This document shows, in pieces, positions 6,263 to 14,814 of a stretch of 24,387 nucleotides of DNA (the stretch's first letter is position 1; each line of letters begins with the position of its first letter). The translations under genes were made by a program, and so were the position numbers. The notes below the pieces were generated by a model that was not told the DNA's origin, made no database searches, and worked only from the letters and a program-made list of their open reading frames with translations. The DNA is from a virus: IMG/VR virus record IMGVR_UViG_3300010160_000218, positions 1 to 24,387 of that record; one strand, 5' to 3'.

Positions 6263-8538
6263 TGGCAAGAAGATTTGAGGCAAGAGTTTATTCTGAGAAA
6301 GGTAGAGAGTTTAAATTGTATATCAATGATGCAAATTATTCTGGTGTAATTAACCCAATAAGATTGGTTAATTTAAATTTAAATTGGGATAGCAATAGAA
6401 AAAAAGGTAGTGAAAGATTTGCACCAGTAATTGGTAGCACTTGCGACTTTTCATTTTTTGTAAATAGTTCTATTTTACAAACTTTTGTTGAACAGTTAGT
6501 TGATAGTGAAGAGGGTAGATTTACTGTTGAGTATTATGCTTACGCTGCAAATGGCAGTACTATTAACATGAAATGGTTTGGTTATATATTAATTGATTTA
6601 ATAGAGTTTGAAGATGTTGCTAATGCTATAGGATATAATTTTGATATAATTGCAGTTGATGGACTTGGTTGGTTAAAAAATATAGAATACAAAGCACCTA
6701 ATGGTCCATTTGTAGGAGCAGATACTTTAGCAAATCACATAATGAATTGCCTTAATAAATTAAGTTTTGTAAACTCTTTTTATTCTAACAATGTAGCTAT
6801 TTTAAGTTTTATAGGTAATTGGCATAATTCATTTTATACCTACTCGGAAAACAATAATATTTTAAGTAGAATAAAAATTAATCACAAAGCATTTTATTGG
6901 AAAGATACAAAAGACAATTATATATACACGACTTGCTATGATGTATTGGTAGCAATCTGTGAGGCATTTGCTTCAAGATTAATATTTTCCGGTACAAATT
7001 ATTGGTTAATTCAAATCAATGAGTACATGAATCCAAATGCAATGAGATATTTTAATTTCTTTGCAAATGGAATTGAGGATCCCACTGTTTTTGAAAATAG
7101 AGATTTAGCTATAGTAAACAATCAAACTAATTTAGCAGAAAGTGATTTAGTTAGAATTGGCGGTGGTAGATTTGGATATTATGCACCATTAAGAGAAATG
7201 ATTGTAGAATACAAAACATCTGCAAGAAGAAACTTAATACCTGGTAGTTTATTTACATACAATACTTTTAATTTTTTAAATCCAAGTCAAGGCGATTCTG
7301 GTGAGATTTTATTAGAAGAACTTGATTCTGATAACTTAGAAGCAAGATTGTCCTATACAAGTAATCTATCTTTATTTTCATCATATAATTTAGCGGGATT
7401 TACTTTTCAACCTCACATATTTTTATTTGCTGCAATAATTAATCAAAAAGGATTTATAATTCCTGTACAAGAATTTGAAGATTCAAGCGGCTGGTCTTTA
7501 GGAAGTGGTTTTTCAGTTGATGAAAAAAAGTTAAAATTCAATGTTACAAATACTGCTCAAGCTGCAAAATCATTAATTGCTGCAACTATTGGATATAAAT
7601 ATAGTGTAAAATTAAAAATTACCATCCAGCAAGGAAACATGAAAGTTTATATGGGTGGTGCAGTTTTTGAAATAACAGAATCTGGTGATTTTGAATTTGA
7701 TTTAATAGCAGTAAATACAACCGGTTTTAAATTACAAAGTTCTGTAGTAGGTTTTAGTATTGGTAGTATAAGTAACCTATCTATGGTTGGTCCTGTTTCT
7801 TGGTTAAAAAGAGAAGCTACTTTTGAGGGATTAAATACTATATTTTCTGCTGCGTCGTGGGAAAATACACCAAGTGAATTTCAATTTACATCTGATGTAA
7901 TTAGTCAAGATTTAACATACATATTTAATAAAGTAGTAGCATTTGATACATTAGCTATTCCTGCGACATCTCAATATTCATTTCAGATTACACTTAAAAG
8001 TATTAGGAATGCAGCAGGAACAAATATTACATCACAACTTTTAGCTTACAATTATTCATTTGCAGATAACTACTTAGAATTTTTACCTAATGGTAATATT
8101 CAAAATCAAAATGATATATACGAATATGCAAGTGACAACAATGTTTTCTCATCATTAAGAGCAAGGATTGAAACTAAGATTGGTGATGGTCCGGTAACAT
8201 CTTCTCCAGGTGCAATATTTGTAAAGAATAATGATGGTAATTTTGTCTTAGCAAGTCCTATTGGTTGGACTATTGCTGATATTGGTACTGGTAAAAATAT
8301 ATCACAAATATTAGTTAACGAGGTTATTAAAGGTCAATTAAAACCGGTAAGAAGAATGATCAATGTGGGATTCCAAAATAAAAATCTTAACAACTCATTT
8401 CTCCCACACTTTGTTATAGATTTTACATCTGTTATTGCTCAAGACAATGATAATTTTTGGGTATTTGAAAGAGGTACTTATGAATGTATGACAGATATAA
8501 TAACTGGTGATTGGTTTGTAATTAAAAACGATGAATAA
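6262..8538 (+). CDS. Distal tail / baseplate protein with carbohydrate-binding-like domain
   Basis: A 758-aa protein directly after the tape measure, the position of Dit/Tal-type tail-tip proteins. Residues 1-145 (FEARVYSEKGREFKLYINDA, NLNWDSNRKKGSERFAPVIG, then MKWFGYILIDLIEFE) look like a beta-rich tail-tip core of the kind found in Bacteroidota phages. Residues about 405-510 form a separate beta-sandwich-like unit beginning SSGWSLGSGFSVDEKKLKF and ending in VVGFSIGSISNLSMVGP. This layout is common in carbohydrate-binding modules inserted into phage tail proteins. No peptidase or glycosidase motif was recognised. It starts by TAATG overlap and its stop overlaps the next gene likewise. The role in forming the tail tip and contacting surface glycans is inferred. 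Confidence 0.7.
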   Translation: MARRFEARVYSEKGREFKLYINDANYSGVINPIRLVNLNLNWDSNRKKGSERFAPVIGSTCDFSFFVNSSILQTFVEQLVDSEEGRFTVEYYAYAANGSTINMKWFGYILIDLIEFEDVANAIGYNFDIIAVDGLGWLKNIEYKAPNGPFVGADTLANHIMNCLNKLSFVNSFYSNNVAILSFIGNWHNSFYTYSENNNILSRIKINHKAFYWKDTKDNYIYTTCYDVLVAICEAFASRLIFSGTNYWLIQINEYMNPNAMRYFNFFANGIEDPTVFENRDLAIVNNQTNLAESDLVRIGGGRFGYYAPLREMIVEYKTSARRNLIPGSLFTYNTFNFLNPSQGDSGEILLEELDSDNLEARLSYTSNLSLFSSYNLAGFTFQPHIFLFAAIINQKGFIIPVQEFEDSSGWSLGSGFSVDEKKLKFNVTNTAQAAKSLIAATIGYKYSVKLKITIQQGNMKVYMGGAVFEITESGDFEFDLIAVNTTGFKLQSSVVGFSIGSISNLSMVGPVSWLKREATFEGLNTIFSAASWENTPSEFQFTSDVISQDLTYIFNKVVAFDTLAIPATSQYSFQITLKSIRNAAGTNITSQLLAYNYSFADNYLEFLPNGNIQNQNDIYEYASDNNVFSSLRARIETKIGDGPVTSSPGAIFVKNNDGNFVLASPIGWTIADIGTGKNISQILVNEVIKGQLKPVRRMINVGFQNKNLNNSFLPHFVIDFTSVIAQDNDNFWVFERGTYECMTDIITGDWFVIKNDE

Positions 8539-8909
8539 TGCCATACACAGAAAGAAGTGTTGTAATTAAAGGTTTAGGTTGGGAAGATGGCACTCCTTTC
8601 TCAAGTGGTAGCGGTGGTACATCCTCAACTAATATTACAGAAACTATAAGCAATGTAACTATAACTGGTTCTACTTTCGCAGTTTACGCTCAAGAGTTTT
8701 TGGCAACCTCATCAAATGTATTGAGTATTACTAAAAATAATAATCAACTACCTATAACAAATCAAGATGCTCAATTGCAAGTGTATCAGAATGGACAATT
8801 GCTAATTAAATCACAATATGTCGTAACTTTGCCAAATACTATTACTATTGATAGCAATACACATTATAATGGTAGTAATTACATTGTTACATTTATAATA
8901 TTAGTATAA
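8538..8909 (+). CDS. Small fibre-associated protein with one 'NGQ' domain
   Basis: A 123-aa protein between the distal-tail and fibre genes. Residues 1-30 end in a flexible SSGSGGTSS linker. Residues about 40-123 form a domain whose core VYQNGQLLIKSQY and ending HYNGSNYIVTFI recur twice in the downstream 1048-aa fibre (VYRNGQILLPTQY and VFRNGQLLLNDQY). The preceding strand is also shared (ATSSNVLSIT here, against PASTNVLTWT there). It is therefore probably an adaptor or tip component built from the same beta-rich module as the fibre. Starts and stops overlap the neighbours as TAATG. No enzymatic motif is present. Confidence 0.6.
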   Translation: MPYTERSVVIKGLGWEDGTPFSSGSGGTSSTNITETISNVTITGSTFAVYAQEFLATSSNVLSITKNNNQLPITNQDAQLQVYQNGQLLIKSQYVVTLPNTITIDSNTHYNGSNYIVTFIILV

Positions 8910-11900
8910 TGGAAGAGATAAAAGCACCAAAAAAGGAACGCAAGTTTTTAAAAGCCGTTGGCAACATTGCCAAGGTTTTGGCTAATGAATTAGTAATGGG
9001 AATAGCAAGAAAGTTTATAGGCAAAGCCATTGACAAAGTAGGCAACAAAAAACAAGGACTTGTAATTGCTTTTCTTTTGGTGGCAGGAATATCTTATGCC
9101 TCTATGGATTCCATTCCTTACCCTATTACAGGCAATAAGCAGAGATTAGGATGGCAGAGTACTGGCAACGGCTTGGTGTGGAGAGGTAGAGTGACAGACA
9201 CAATAACAAAGCCTACAAGCTATGCAGATAAAAATGTAAAAGCCTATCTTATCCTTGACTCTGTTAACGGTTCTTTGTATGTATTTAAACAAGGTGTTTG
9301 GGCAGCCATTAGTGGTGGAGGTACTACAATAGATACAACATCATTAAGCAACAGGATAAATTTAAAATTAAATATTTCTGATACTGCTGCAATGTTATTG
9401 CCATATTTTAAAGATTCTGACACATCATTGTTAAATCTTGTTTCAAGGCTTGGATCAAAATTAAATATTTTAGACACAGCTACAATGTTAGCTAACTACG
9501 CATCAAAAGCCTACGCAGACACAAGCGGCAGATTTTACGCAAGACAAGATTTTACCAATGTTTCTTCAAGTACATTGACTTGGACACAAAGTGACACATT
9601 AGTAGTCGGTGGTACGGGAGTGGTGCAAGTTTACCGCAATGGTCAAATTTTGCTTCCTACCCAATACACGATACCAAGCAATGCTTCCGTTAACATTGGT
9701 GCAACGGCATTTAAAGTAGGTGAAAATTATACGGTGATATTTCCCCGTGGTGGCGGTGGTGGTGGAAGTGGCAGCGGATCACTTACGTCAATTTCTGGTG
9801 GTACGGGAATAACGGTTAGTCCAAATCCAATAACAACCACGGGCACTGTATCGGCTGACCTATCTGTTTTAATGGAATTAACTGACACTACTTTATTAAA
9901 TCTTACATCAAGATTTGCTGCTAAATTAAATCCATCTGATACTATTTCGTTATCAAATAGAATAAATACAAAGGGTAGTGGTACAGTTACAAGCATTGCA
10001 ACAGGCTATGGATTAAGTGGTGGAACAATAACTACAACTGGTACATTACTTTTAGATAGTTCAGCAGTATTTACAAGAATAAGAGATAGTATAGTTGACG
10101 TTGCTATTGGCAATGATACGATAAAAATACTAAAACAAGAATATGCACCAGCCTCAACAAATGTTTTGACTTGGACAATTACTCCTAAATTCCCTATTCA
10201 ATTAAAAGCATATATTTTGGTGTTTAGAAACGGTCAGTTATTATTAAATGACCAATATAATCTAAGTGACACCAATAAAATAACCATTGTTTCTACCTCG
10301 TTTAAGATAGGTGCTAATTATACTGTAGCAACAGTCAGCGGAATTGGTTCTATTAGTACGGGTGTTTTTCCAAATCCTGTTTACCCAGAAGCTGGGATTG
10401 CAGTTAGCACAGGAACTACATGGACTACATCAATTACAAATAATTCAAGTAATTGGAATACTGCATTTAGCGATAGGTTAAAATGGGATGGCGGTAGCAC
10501 AGGCCTTACTGCATCTACGGGACGTTCAAGTTTAGGTGGCACAACTATTGGACAAAGTATGTTTACTTTATCCAACCCATCCTCAATTACTTTTCCACGT
10601 TTTAACGCTAATAATTCTGTTTCATCTTTAACGGCATCTGAATTTAGAACGGCTATTGGTGCAGGAACAGGAACTGTTACGAGTGTAACAGTAGCATCTG
10701 GCACACCATTGTCAATTAATAACAATACAACTGTTCCCGAAATATCTATGGCTGCTGCAACATCAAGTGTAAATGGTTATTTATCTTTGACAGATTGGAC
10801 TACATTTAACGGAAAACAAAATGCTTTAGGTAATGCAAGTGCAAGTGTTAGTGGTATTTTAACATCAACGGATTGGAGTACATTTAACAACAAACAAAAC
10901 ACATTGACTAACCCAATTACAGGAACAGGAACGACAAATACTTTGCCATTATTTACAGCCACATCTACATTAGGTAATTCTGTCATTCAAGAAAGCAGCG
11001 GAAATATTGGCATAGGTGTAGCCCCAATAGCAAATCTTACTTTTGACGTAGCTAAAAATATTTTATTAAAATCTGGCAGTACGGGAATTGCATCTGTTTT
11101 GTTTTCAGAAACAGGAACTCCATCTTCTACCGACGTTGAATTTGGTGGCATTCTAAGATATAATGGTAGTCTTGATAGAATGGAATTAGTAACAAGAGAT
11201 AATTTAGGTGGTTCAAATGTTACGAATACAGGCTTAACAATGGATAGGATTACAGGAAATATTGGTTTATTAAAACCCACAACTATATCCTCAACCTTAA
11301 CCGTCACAGGCGCAATAACCGAAGGCGGCAACAATGTTCTTACAAATCTTGACACAACTTCTTTATCAAGTCGCATTGATGGTAAAGTATCTTTATCAGC
11401 GACTGAAACCATAGGTGGGACTAAAACATTTAATAATTTGGTTAATATAACTAATCAAATGACAATAAGTGGTTCTTTTTCAGACGCAAGTAAATTACTT
11501 GGTAAAAATACAAGTAATAATGGGGTAGGTGAAATAACACTTGGAACAGGATTAAGTCTTGCAAGTAATATTTTGACTGCTACACAAATAGATACCGCAA
11601 GTTTAAGTAATCGAATTAATAACAAAGTTGGATTAACAGGAAATGAAACTATTTCTGGAGATAAAACTTTTACAAATAAAATTATTGTAAATGATTCATC
11701 AAGATTTGAAAGTAATGTTCTATTTAAAAAAAATTTTGGTTTACCTATTGTTAAAATAAGTAATGCAAACTATACCGCAACAACTGCTAATCATACCATT
11801 ATTTACACTACTTTAACCTCTAATAAAACACTAACAATACCTAATGCTTCTGATGCAGTAGGTATAAAATATACTATTTCAATTTTTGACACGCCAGAAG

Positions 11901-12055
11901 CTAATGAAGCTTTAACAATTGTAACACCTTCAAATAATTCTTTTGTTATAACAGATGGAGAAGGTGCATCTGTTAGTATTGTAGGTGGTTATTGTACTAT
12001 TTTGCAAAGCGATGGTATTAAATGGTATGTACTTTCGTATTCACCTATGTATTAA
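8909..12055 (+). CDS. Large tail fibre with N-terminal hydrophobic export/anchor segment
   Basis: A 1048-aa fibre. Residues 1-48 are basic and amphipathic, followed by one hydrophobic segment (GLVIAFLLVAGISYA, about 50-64) that looks like a long signal peptide or membrane anchor. Residues about 68-135 form a module shared with the next fibre. Two 'NGQ' domains lie at about 214-275 and 410-478, the first followed by a Gly/Ser-rich linker (GGGGGGSGSGS). The shaft carries repeated SLSNRIN/DTTSLSSRI segments and two TDWTTFNGKQN-type repeats (about 618-664), typical of trimeric phage fibres. The last 100 residues (AVGIKYTISIFD, then SDGIKWYVLSY) form a probable tip domain. The hydrophobic N-terminus is unusual for a virion fibre. 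The fibre call is firm; whether it is exported is uncertain. Confidence 0.82.
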   Translation: MEEIKAPKKERKFLKAVGNIAKVLANELVMGIARKFIGKAIDKVGNKKQGLVIAFLLVAGISYASMDSIPYPITGNKQRLGWQSTGNGLVWRGRVTDTITKPTSYADKNVKAYLILDSVNGSLYVFKQGVWAAISGGGTTIDTTSLSNRINLKLNISDTAAMLLPYFKDSDTSLLNLVSRLGSKLNILDTATMLANYASKAYADTSGRFYARQDFTNVSSSTLTWTQSDTLVVGGTGVVQVYRNGQILLPTQYTIPSNASVNIGATAFKVGENYTVIFPRGGGGGGSGSGSLTSISGGTGITVSPNPITTTGTVSADLSVLMELTDTTLLNLTSRFAAKLNPSDTISLSNRINTKGSGTVTSIATGYGLSGGTITTTGTLLLDSSAVFTRIRDSIVDVAIGNDTIKILKQEYAPASTNVLTWTITPKFPIQLKAYILVFRNGQLLLNDQYNLSDTNKITIVSTSFKIGANYTVATVSGIGSISTGVFPNPVYPEAGIAVSTGTTWTTSITNNSSNWNTAFSDRLKWDGGSTGLTASTGRSSLGGTTIGQSMFTLSNPSSITFPRFNANNSVSSLTASEFRTAIGAGTGTVTSVTVASGTPLSINNNTTVPEISMAAATSSVNGYLSLTDWTTFNGKQNALGNASASVSGILTSTDWSTFNNKQNTLTNPITGTGTTNTLPLFTATSTLGNSVIQESSGNIGIGVAPIANLTFDVAKNILLKSGSTGIASVLFSETGTPSSTDVEFGGILRYNGSLDRMELVTRDNLGGSNVTNTGLTMDRITGNIGLLKPTTISSTLTVTGAITEGGNNVLTNLDTTSLSSRIDGKVSLSATETIGGTKTFNNLVNITNQMTISGSFSDASKLLGKNTSNNGVGEITLGTGLSLASNILTATQIDTASLSNRINNKVGLTGNETISGDKTFTNKIIVNDSSRFESNVLFKKNFGLPIVKISNANYTATTANHTIIYTTLTSNKTLTIPNASDAVGIKYTISIFDTPEANEALTIVTPSNNSFVITDGEGASVSIVGGYCTILQSDGIKWYVLSYSPMY

Positions 12056-12073
12056 TTCTAAAAAAACAAAAAC

Positions 12074-13459
12074 ATGAAACAACTCCTTTCCCTCTTCCTC
12101 TTCCTTTTGCCTTGCCTTGCATGGGCACAGTACCCAAGCAATGGCAATCAAAAGATAACGCTTGGAGAACAGACAAGTGCCGACGGGCTTATATATCGGG
12201 GCGTCGCTGCAACTGATACGGTAAGAAAGCCAAGTGTTGATACAATGGCTTACATGGTTCTTGATACTACTACAAATATAATATGGCATTATAAAAAGGC
12301 TACAAGTAACGCATGGTTGCGTTTAAACCTTTTGCCGAGCGATACGGCTACGATGCTTACAAATTATTACCGTAGTGGCAGAGCATTGGGCACACCTTCA
12401 AGCGGTGTTTTAACCAATGCAACGGGGTTGCCATTGACAACGGGAGTAACTGGAACTTTGCCTGTGGCAAATGGGGGAACAAATGCGTCAACCTTTACGG
12501 CTGGTTCAGTTGTTTTTGCTGGAGCAAGTGGGACCTATACGCAAGATAATAGTAGTTTATTTTATGATAATACAAATGACAGATTAGGTATTGGAACTAC
12601 AAGTCCAAATTATAAATTACACGTAAAAACAGGTGAAAGTGGGAGAACATTACATGATTCAAGAATGAAAATGACAATTGAAAGTGAATTAGAATCCTAT
12701 TATTCAATAAATGTTCCAAGCACTGGATATGGTGGATTTAGAGTACATACAACTGAAAATGGAGCAGCAACTGCAGTATTTGAATATTGGGCACCAAATA
12801 AAAAATTTTATTTTTTAACAGGTGGATTTTATGAATTTAATGATAAAAATAATAACAAATTATTAACTATTGATAGTACTGGATTTATAGGCATAAATCA
12901 AGTTACTCCTACCCAAAGACTACACGTTGTCGGCAATGGCTTGTTTACGGGGAATGTTGGAATAGGTTCAGCAACACCAACATCATCGGGCACGGGAATT
13001 ACATTCCCATCCACTCAGTCAGCCTCAACAAGTGCAAACACATTGGATGATTACGAAGAAGGGACATGGACACCAGCCTATGAAGGTTTAGCTGGTTCTG
13101 CTGGCAGCCTTGCTTATGCATCTGGTTATCCAAGAGGAAGATATACAAAAATTGGAAGATTAGTTGTAGCAACTGGTGAAATAGAATTGACAAATAAAGG
13201 TAGTTGGACATCTGGAGTTCGTATAACAGGATTGCCATTTAATTTAACTGCAACAGAAGTAGCGCAAGGTTTTTGTATAGCTGGTTTTGTTGATTTTGCG
13301 GCTGGTGAATTATATTTAAATACAAGAAATACAGGGGGTGCAAATGCATTTTTTTATTTTGATAAAACAAAAGACAATGCTGAAAGAGAAATATTATTTA
13401 CAACTGCGGTAAATAACAACTCAACATTTTATTTTTCGTTAACATATCAAACAAACTAA
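12074..13459 (+). CDS. Second tail-fibre-like protein with Sec signal peptide
   Basis: A 461-aa protein. It begins with a clear type I signal peptide ([18 protein letters not shown]) with cleavage expected before Gln19; no lipobox is present because Pro precedes the Cys. Residues about 20-90 repeat the post-signal module of the upstream fibre (GNxxxxLGxQ, GLxxRG, TDTxxKP, AYxxLD). Next come collar/shaft repeats ([28 protein letters not shown], then [10 protein letters not shown]) common in phage fibres. The C-terminal 150 residues begin with [15 protein letters not shown], a widespread fibre receptor-binding domain start. The leader is AAAAAAACAAAAAC. Either the phage exports this protein to the cell surface or the signal is a relic of a captured host surface gene. 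The codons near the start are visibly richer in G and C than those of the middle. Confidence 0.8.
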   Translation: MKQLLSLFLFLLPCLAWAQYPSNGNQKITLGEQTSADGLIYRGVAATDTVRKPSVDTMAYMVLDTTTNIIWHYKKATSNAWLRLNLLPSDTATMLTNYYRSGRALGTPSSGVLTNATGLPLTTGVTGTLPVANGGTNASTFTAGSVVFAGASGTYTQDNSSLFYDNTNDRLGIGTTSPNYKLHVKTGESGRTLHDSRMKMTIESELESYYSINVPSTGYGGFRVHTTENGAATAVFEYWAPNKKFYFLTGGFYEFNDKNNNKLLTIDSTGFIGINQVTPTQRLHVVGNGLFTGNVGIGSATPTSSGTGITFPSTQSASTSANTLDDYEEGTWTPAYEGLAGSAGSLAYASGYPRGRYTKIGRLVVATGEIELTNKGSWTSGVRITGLPFNLTATEVAQGFCIAGFVDFAAGELYLNTRNTGGANAFFYFDKTKDNAEREILFTTAVNNNSTFYFSLTYQTN

Positions 13460-13463
13460 GCAA

Positions 13464-14033
13464 ATGAAAAAAATAATAATTTTTCTTTTTTTTCCTTTTT
13501 ACATTTATGGACAAAATGTAAATAATTATAGTGAAAAAATTATTGTTTCTGAATTTAACATTAGAGAAAACAATAGTATTCAAATAAGAAAAACTACTCA
13601 AGTGTTAAAAGACACTAATGTTATTAGTGAAACTTACTGGCGATGTGTTTTAAAACCTAACGACCCAAATGCTTTTAAAGTATTAGGTGATTATGAAGAA
13701 TATTTAAATCTTGCTATTGAGGCATGGAAAAATATACCTGACACATTAGGTGTTTTTAACACAAATGAAATTACAGATTCAAGTTTTTACGTTGGCAATT
13801 ATCGTTTAAATATTAACAACGTAATTACAAATGGAAAAGTAAAAATTAATTCAAATGAAAAGTATGTTTTTAACCCTAATTTAAATCAGCCTCGAACTTT
13901 AAACATACCATTAAATGTTAAAACTAATTTAATTAAAATAAACATTGACGGTATAAATTATTTGTTAATCAAAAACGATAATGGCAAATATATTAGTGCA
14001 GATAAAAGTGTTAGGCTAATAAAAATTGAATAA
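13464..14033 (+). CDS. Secreted protein of unknown function
   Basis: I do not recognise the mature part of this 189-aa protein. It opens with a signal peptide (MKKIIIFLFFPFYIYG) and likely cleavage before Gln17, the pattern common in Bacteroidota. The rest is rich in Asn, Ile and Lys and looks beta-strand-rich, with no Cys cluster, no enzymatic motif and no second membrane segment. It lies 4 bases after the second fibre and ends by TAATG overlap with the holin, so it is made late with fibre and lysis genes. It is the third consecutive protein with an export signal. Possible roles include a fibre partner, a periplasmic chaperone or a host-surface modifier; none is supported directly. Confidence 0.65.
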   Translation: MKKIIIFLFFPFYIYGQNVNNYSEKIIVSEFNIRENNSIQIRKTTQVLKDTNVISETYWRCVLKPNDPNAFKVLGDYEEYLNLAIEAWKNIPDTLGVFNTNEITDSSFYVGNYRLNINNVITNGKVKINSNEKYVFNPNLNQPRTLNIPLNVKTNLIKINIDGINYLLIKNDNGKYISADKSVRLIKIE

Positions 14034-14437
14034 TGAAAGCAATAATACTAAAACTATTACATCAAAGCTATGAGTTCTTTGCCGTTGCATTAACTACGGG
14101 CTTTATTGCTTCGTTTTTCATCCCTATTCAAGGCTTCCTACTGTTTACGGTTGCCGTTGTTTTTGCGGATACTATAACGGGCATCAAGGCTGCAAGGAAG
14201 GAAGGGCAAAAGATAAGCAGCAAAGGATTGTATAGAACAACGGAAAAGATTGTAGTTTATTTTGTTGCAATCCTCATATTCGAAGGTGCTAAAAATACCT
14301 TTAATATTCCTTTCCCTATTACCTACATGGTAGCAATGATGATATCTTGTACAGAATTATACTCGGTAGCAGAAAATGTTAAGCGGATAACTGGATTGGA
14401 ACTTGGGACTTTGATTACAAAATTTTTTAAACGTTAA
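14033..14437 (+). CDS. Phage holin (holin 4_1/phi29-like family)
   Basis: A 134-aa membrane protein with hydrophobic segments at about 14-33, 35-52, 73-88 and 94-112. The motif ADTITGIKAARK after the second segment, then SSKGLYRTTEKIVVYFV, fits the family pattern D-x-x-T-G-x-x-x-A, S-x-x-G-x-x-x-x-x-x-K of the toxin-secretion/phage-lysis holins. It should form inner-membrane lesions that end infection and, with a cytoplasmic endolysin, give lysis. The amidase lies 377 bases downstream and has no signal peptide, so it needs such a holin. Its start overlaps the upstream stop (TAATG). The DNA is visibly less AT-rich than the fibre genes. Confidence 0.85.
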   Translation: MKAIILKLLHQSYEFFAVALTTGFIASFFIPIQGFLLFTVAVVFADTITGIKAARKEGQKISSKGLYRTTEKIVVYFVAILIFEGAKNTFNIPFPITYMVAMMISCTELYSVAENVKRITGLELGTLITKFFKR

Positions 14438-14448
14438 AAACAAATAAT

Positions 14449-14742
14449 ATGCAGACTAATTTAAAAGAAGCTTTAAAAAGCGCAGACACAATAAAGTCAC
14501 CTTTGGGCGATGTGGCTTGTTACTCAATGAACTTTGCGGAACTTGCAAGTGAAATCAATGTTCATCTTGAAGGGAACAAGGTAAAATTTACATGGCGCGA
14601 GTACATCCAACTTGCTCAAATTATTTGGGACAAGGTAAAAGAGACAAGTCGAGAATGTGCTGGAAAAGAAATTGAGGTAAAATTACCCGCAAAGCTATCA
14701 TTGATAAGCGCAGCTTTTGCACTCATCGGTTTTAAATTATAG
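14449..14742 (+). CDS. Small protein between holin and endolysin, unknown function
   Basis: A 97-aa protein I do not recognise. It is mostly helical and charged (NLKEALKSADTIKSPLGDVA, TWREYIQLAQIIWDKVKET), ending in a short hydrophobic stretch (LSLISAAFALIGFKL) that may insert peripherally but is marginal for a membrane span. It follows the holin by 11 bases with a clear A-rich leader (AAAAACAAATAAT). The position suggests a lysis accessory, but it lacks the lipobox and coiled coil of a spanin and the charge pattern of a known antiholin. No function is assigned. Confidence 0.65.
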   Translation: MQTNLKEALKSADTIKSPLGDVACYSMNFAELASEINVHLEGNKVKFTWREYIQLAQIIWDKVKETSRECAGKEIEVKLPAKLSLISAAFALIGFKL

Positions 14743-14772
14743 GCGCATAAGAATCGCTACCTTAGGCAGCCG

Positions 14773-14800
14773 AGGGCGTTGTATTGATTTACAGCGCCCT
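14773..14800 (+). other. GC-rich hairpin upstream of the endolysin gene
   Basis: AGGGCGTTGTA (14773-14783) pairs with TACAGCGCCCT (14790-14800), 11 pairs with one G-U and a 6-nt loop TTGATT. TAAAAATATAAAAC follows, with no U-tract, so it is a poor intrinsic terminator. It ends 14 bases before the amidase ATG. It may be a processing, stability or translation-control element for the endolysin. Confidence 0.55.
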
Positions 14801-14814
14801 TAAAAATATAAAAC

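Noticed and set aside
9244-11412. Several - strand ORFs opposite the large fibre (9244-9477, 9727-9996, 10381-10725, 10777-10986, 10987-11412)
   Set aside because: They are antisense shadows of the repetitive, Thr/Ser-rich fibre gene, with Val/Pro-rich products and no leader or family pattern.
12022-12289. Short ORFs on both strands around the second fibre start
   Set aside because: They overlap the signal-peptide coding region in other frames; the product at 12074 has a clean signal peptide and fibre domains.
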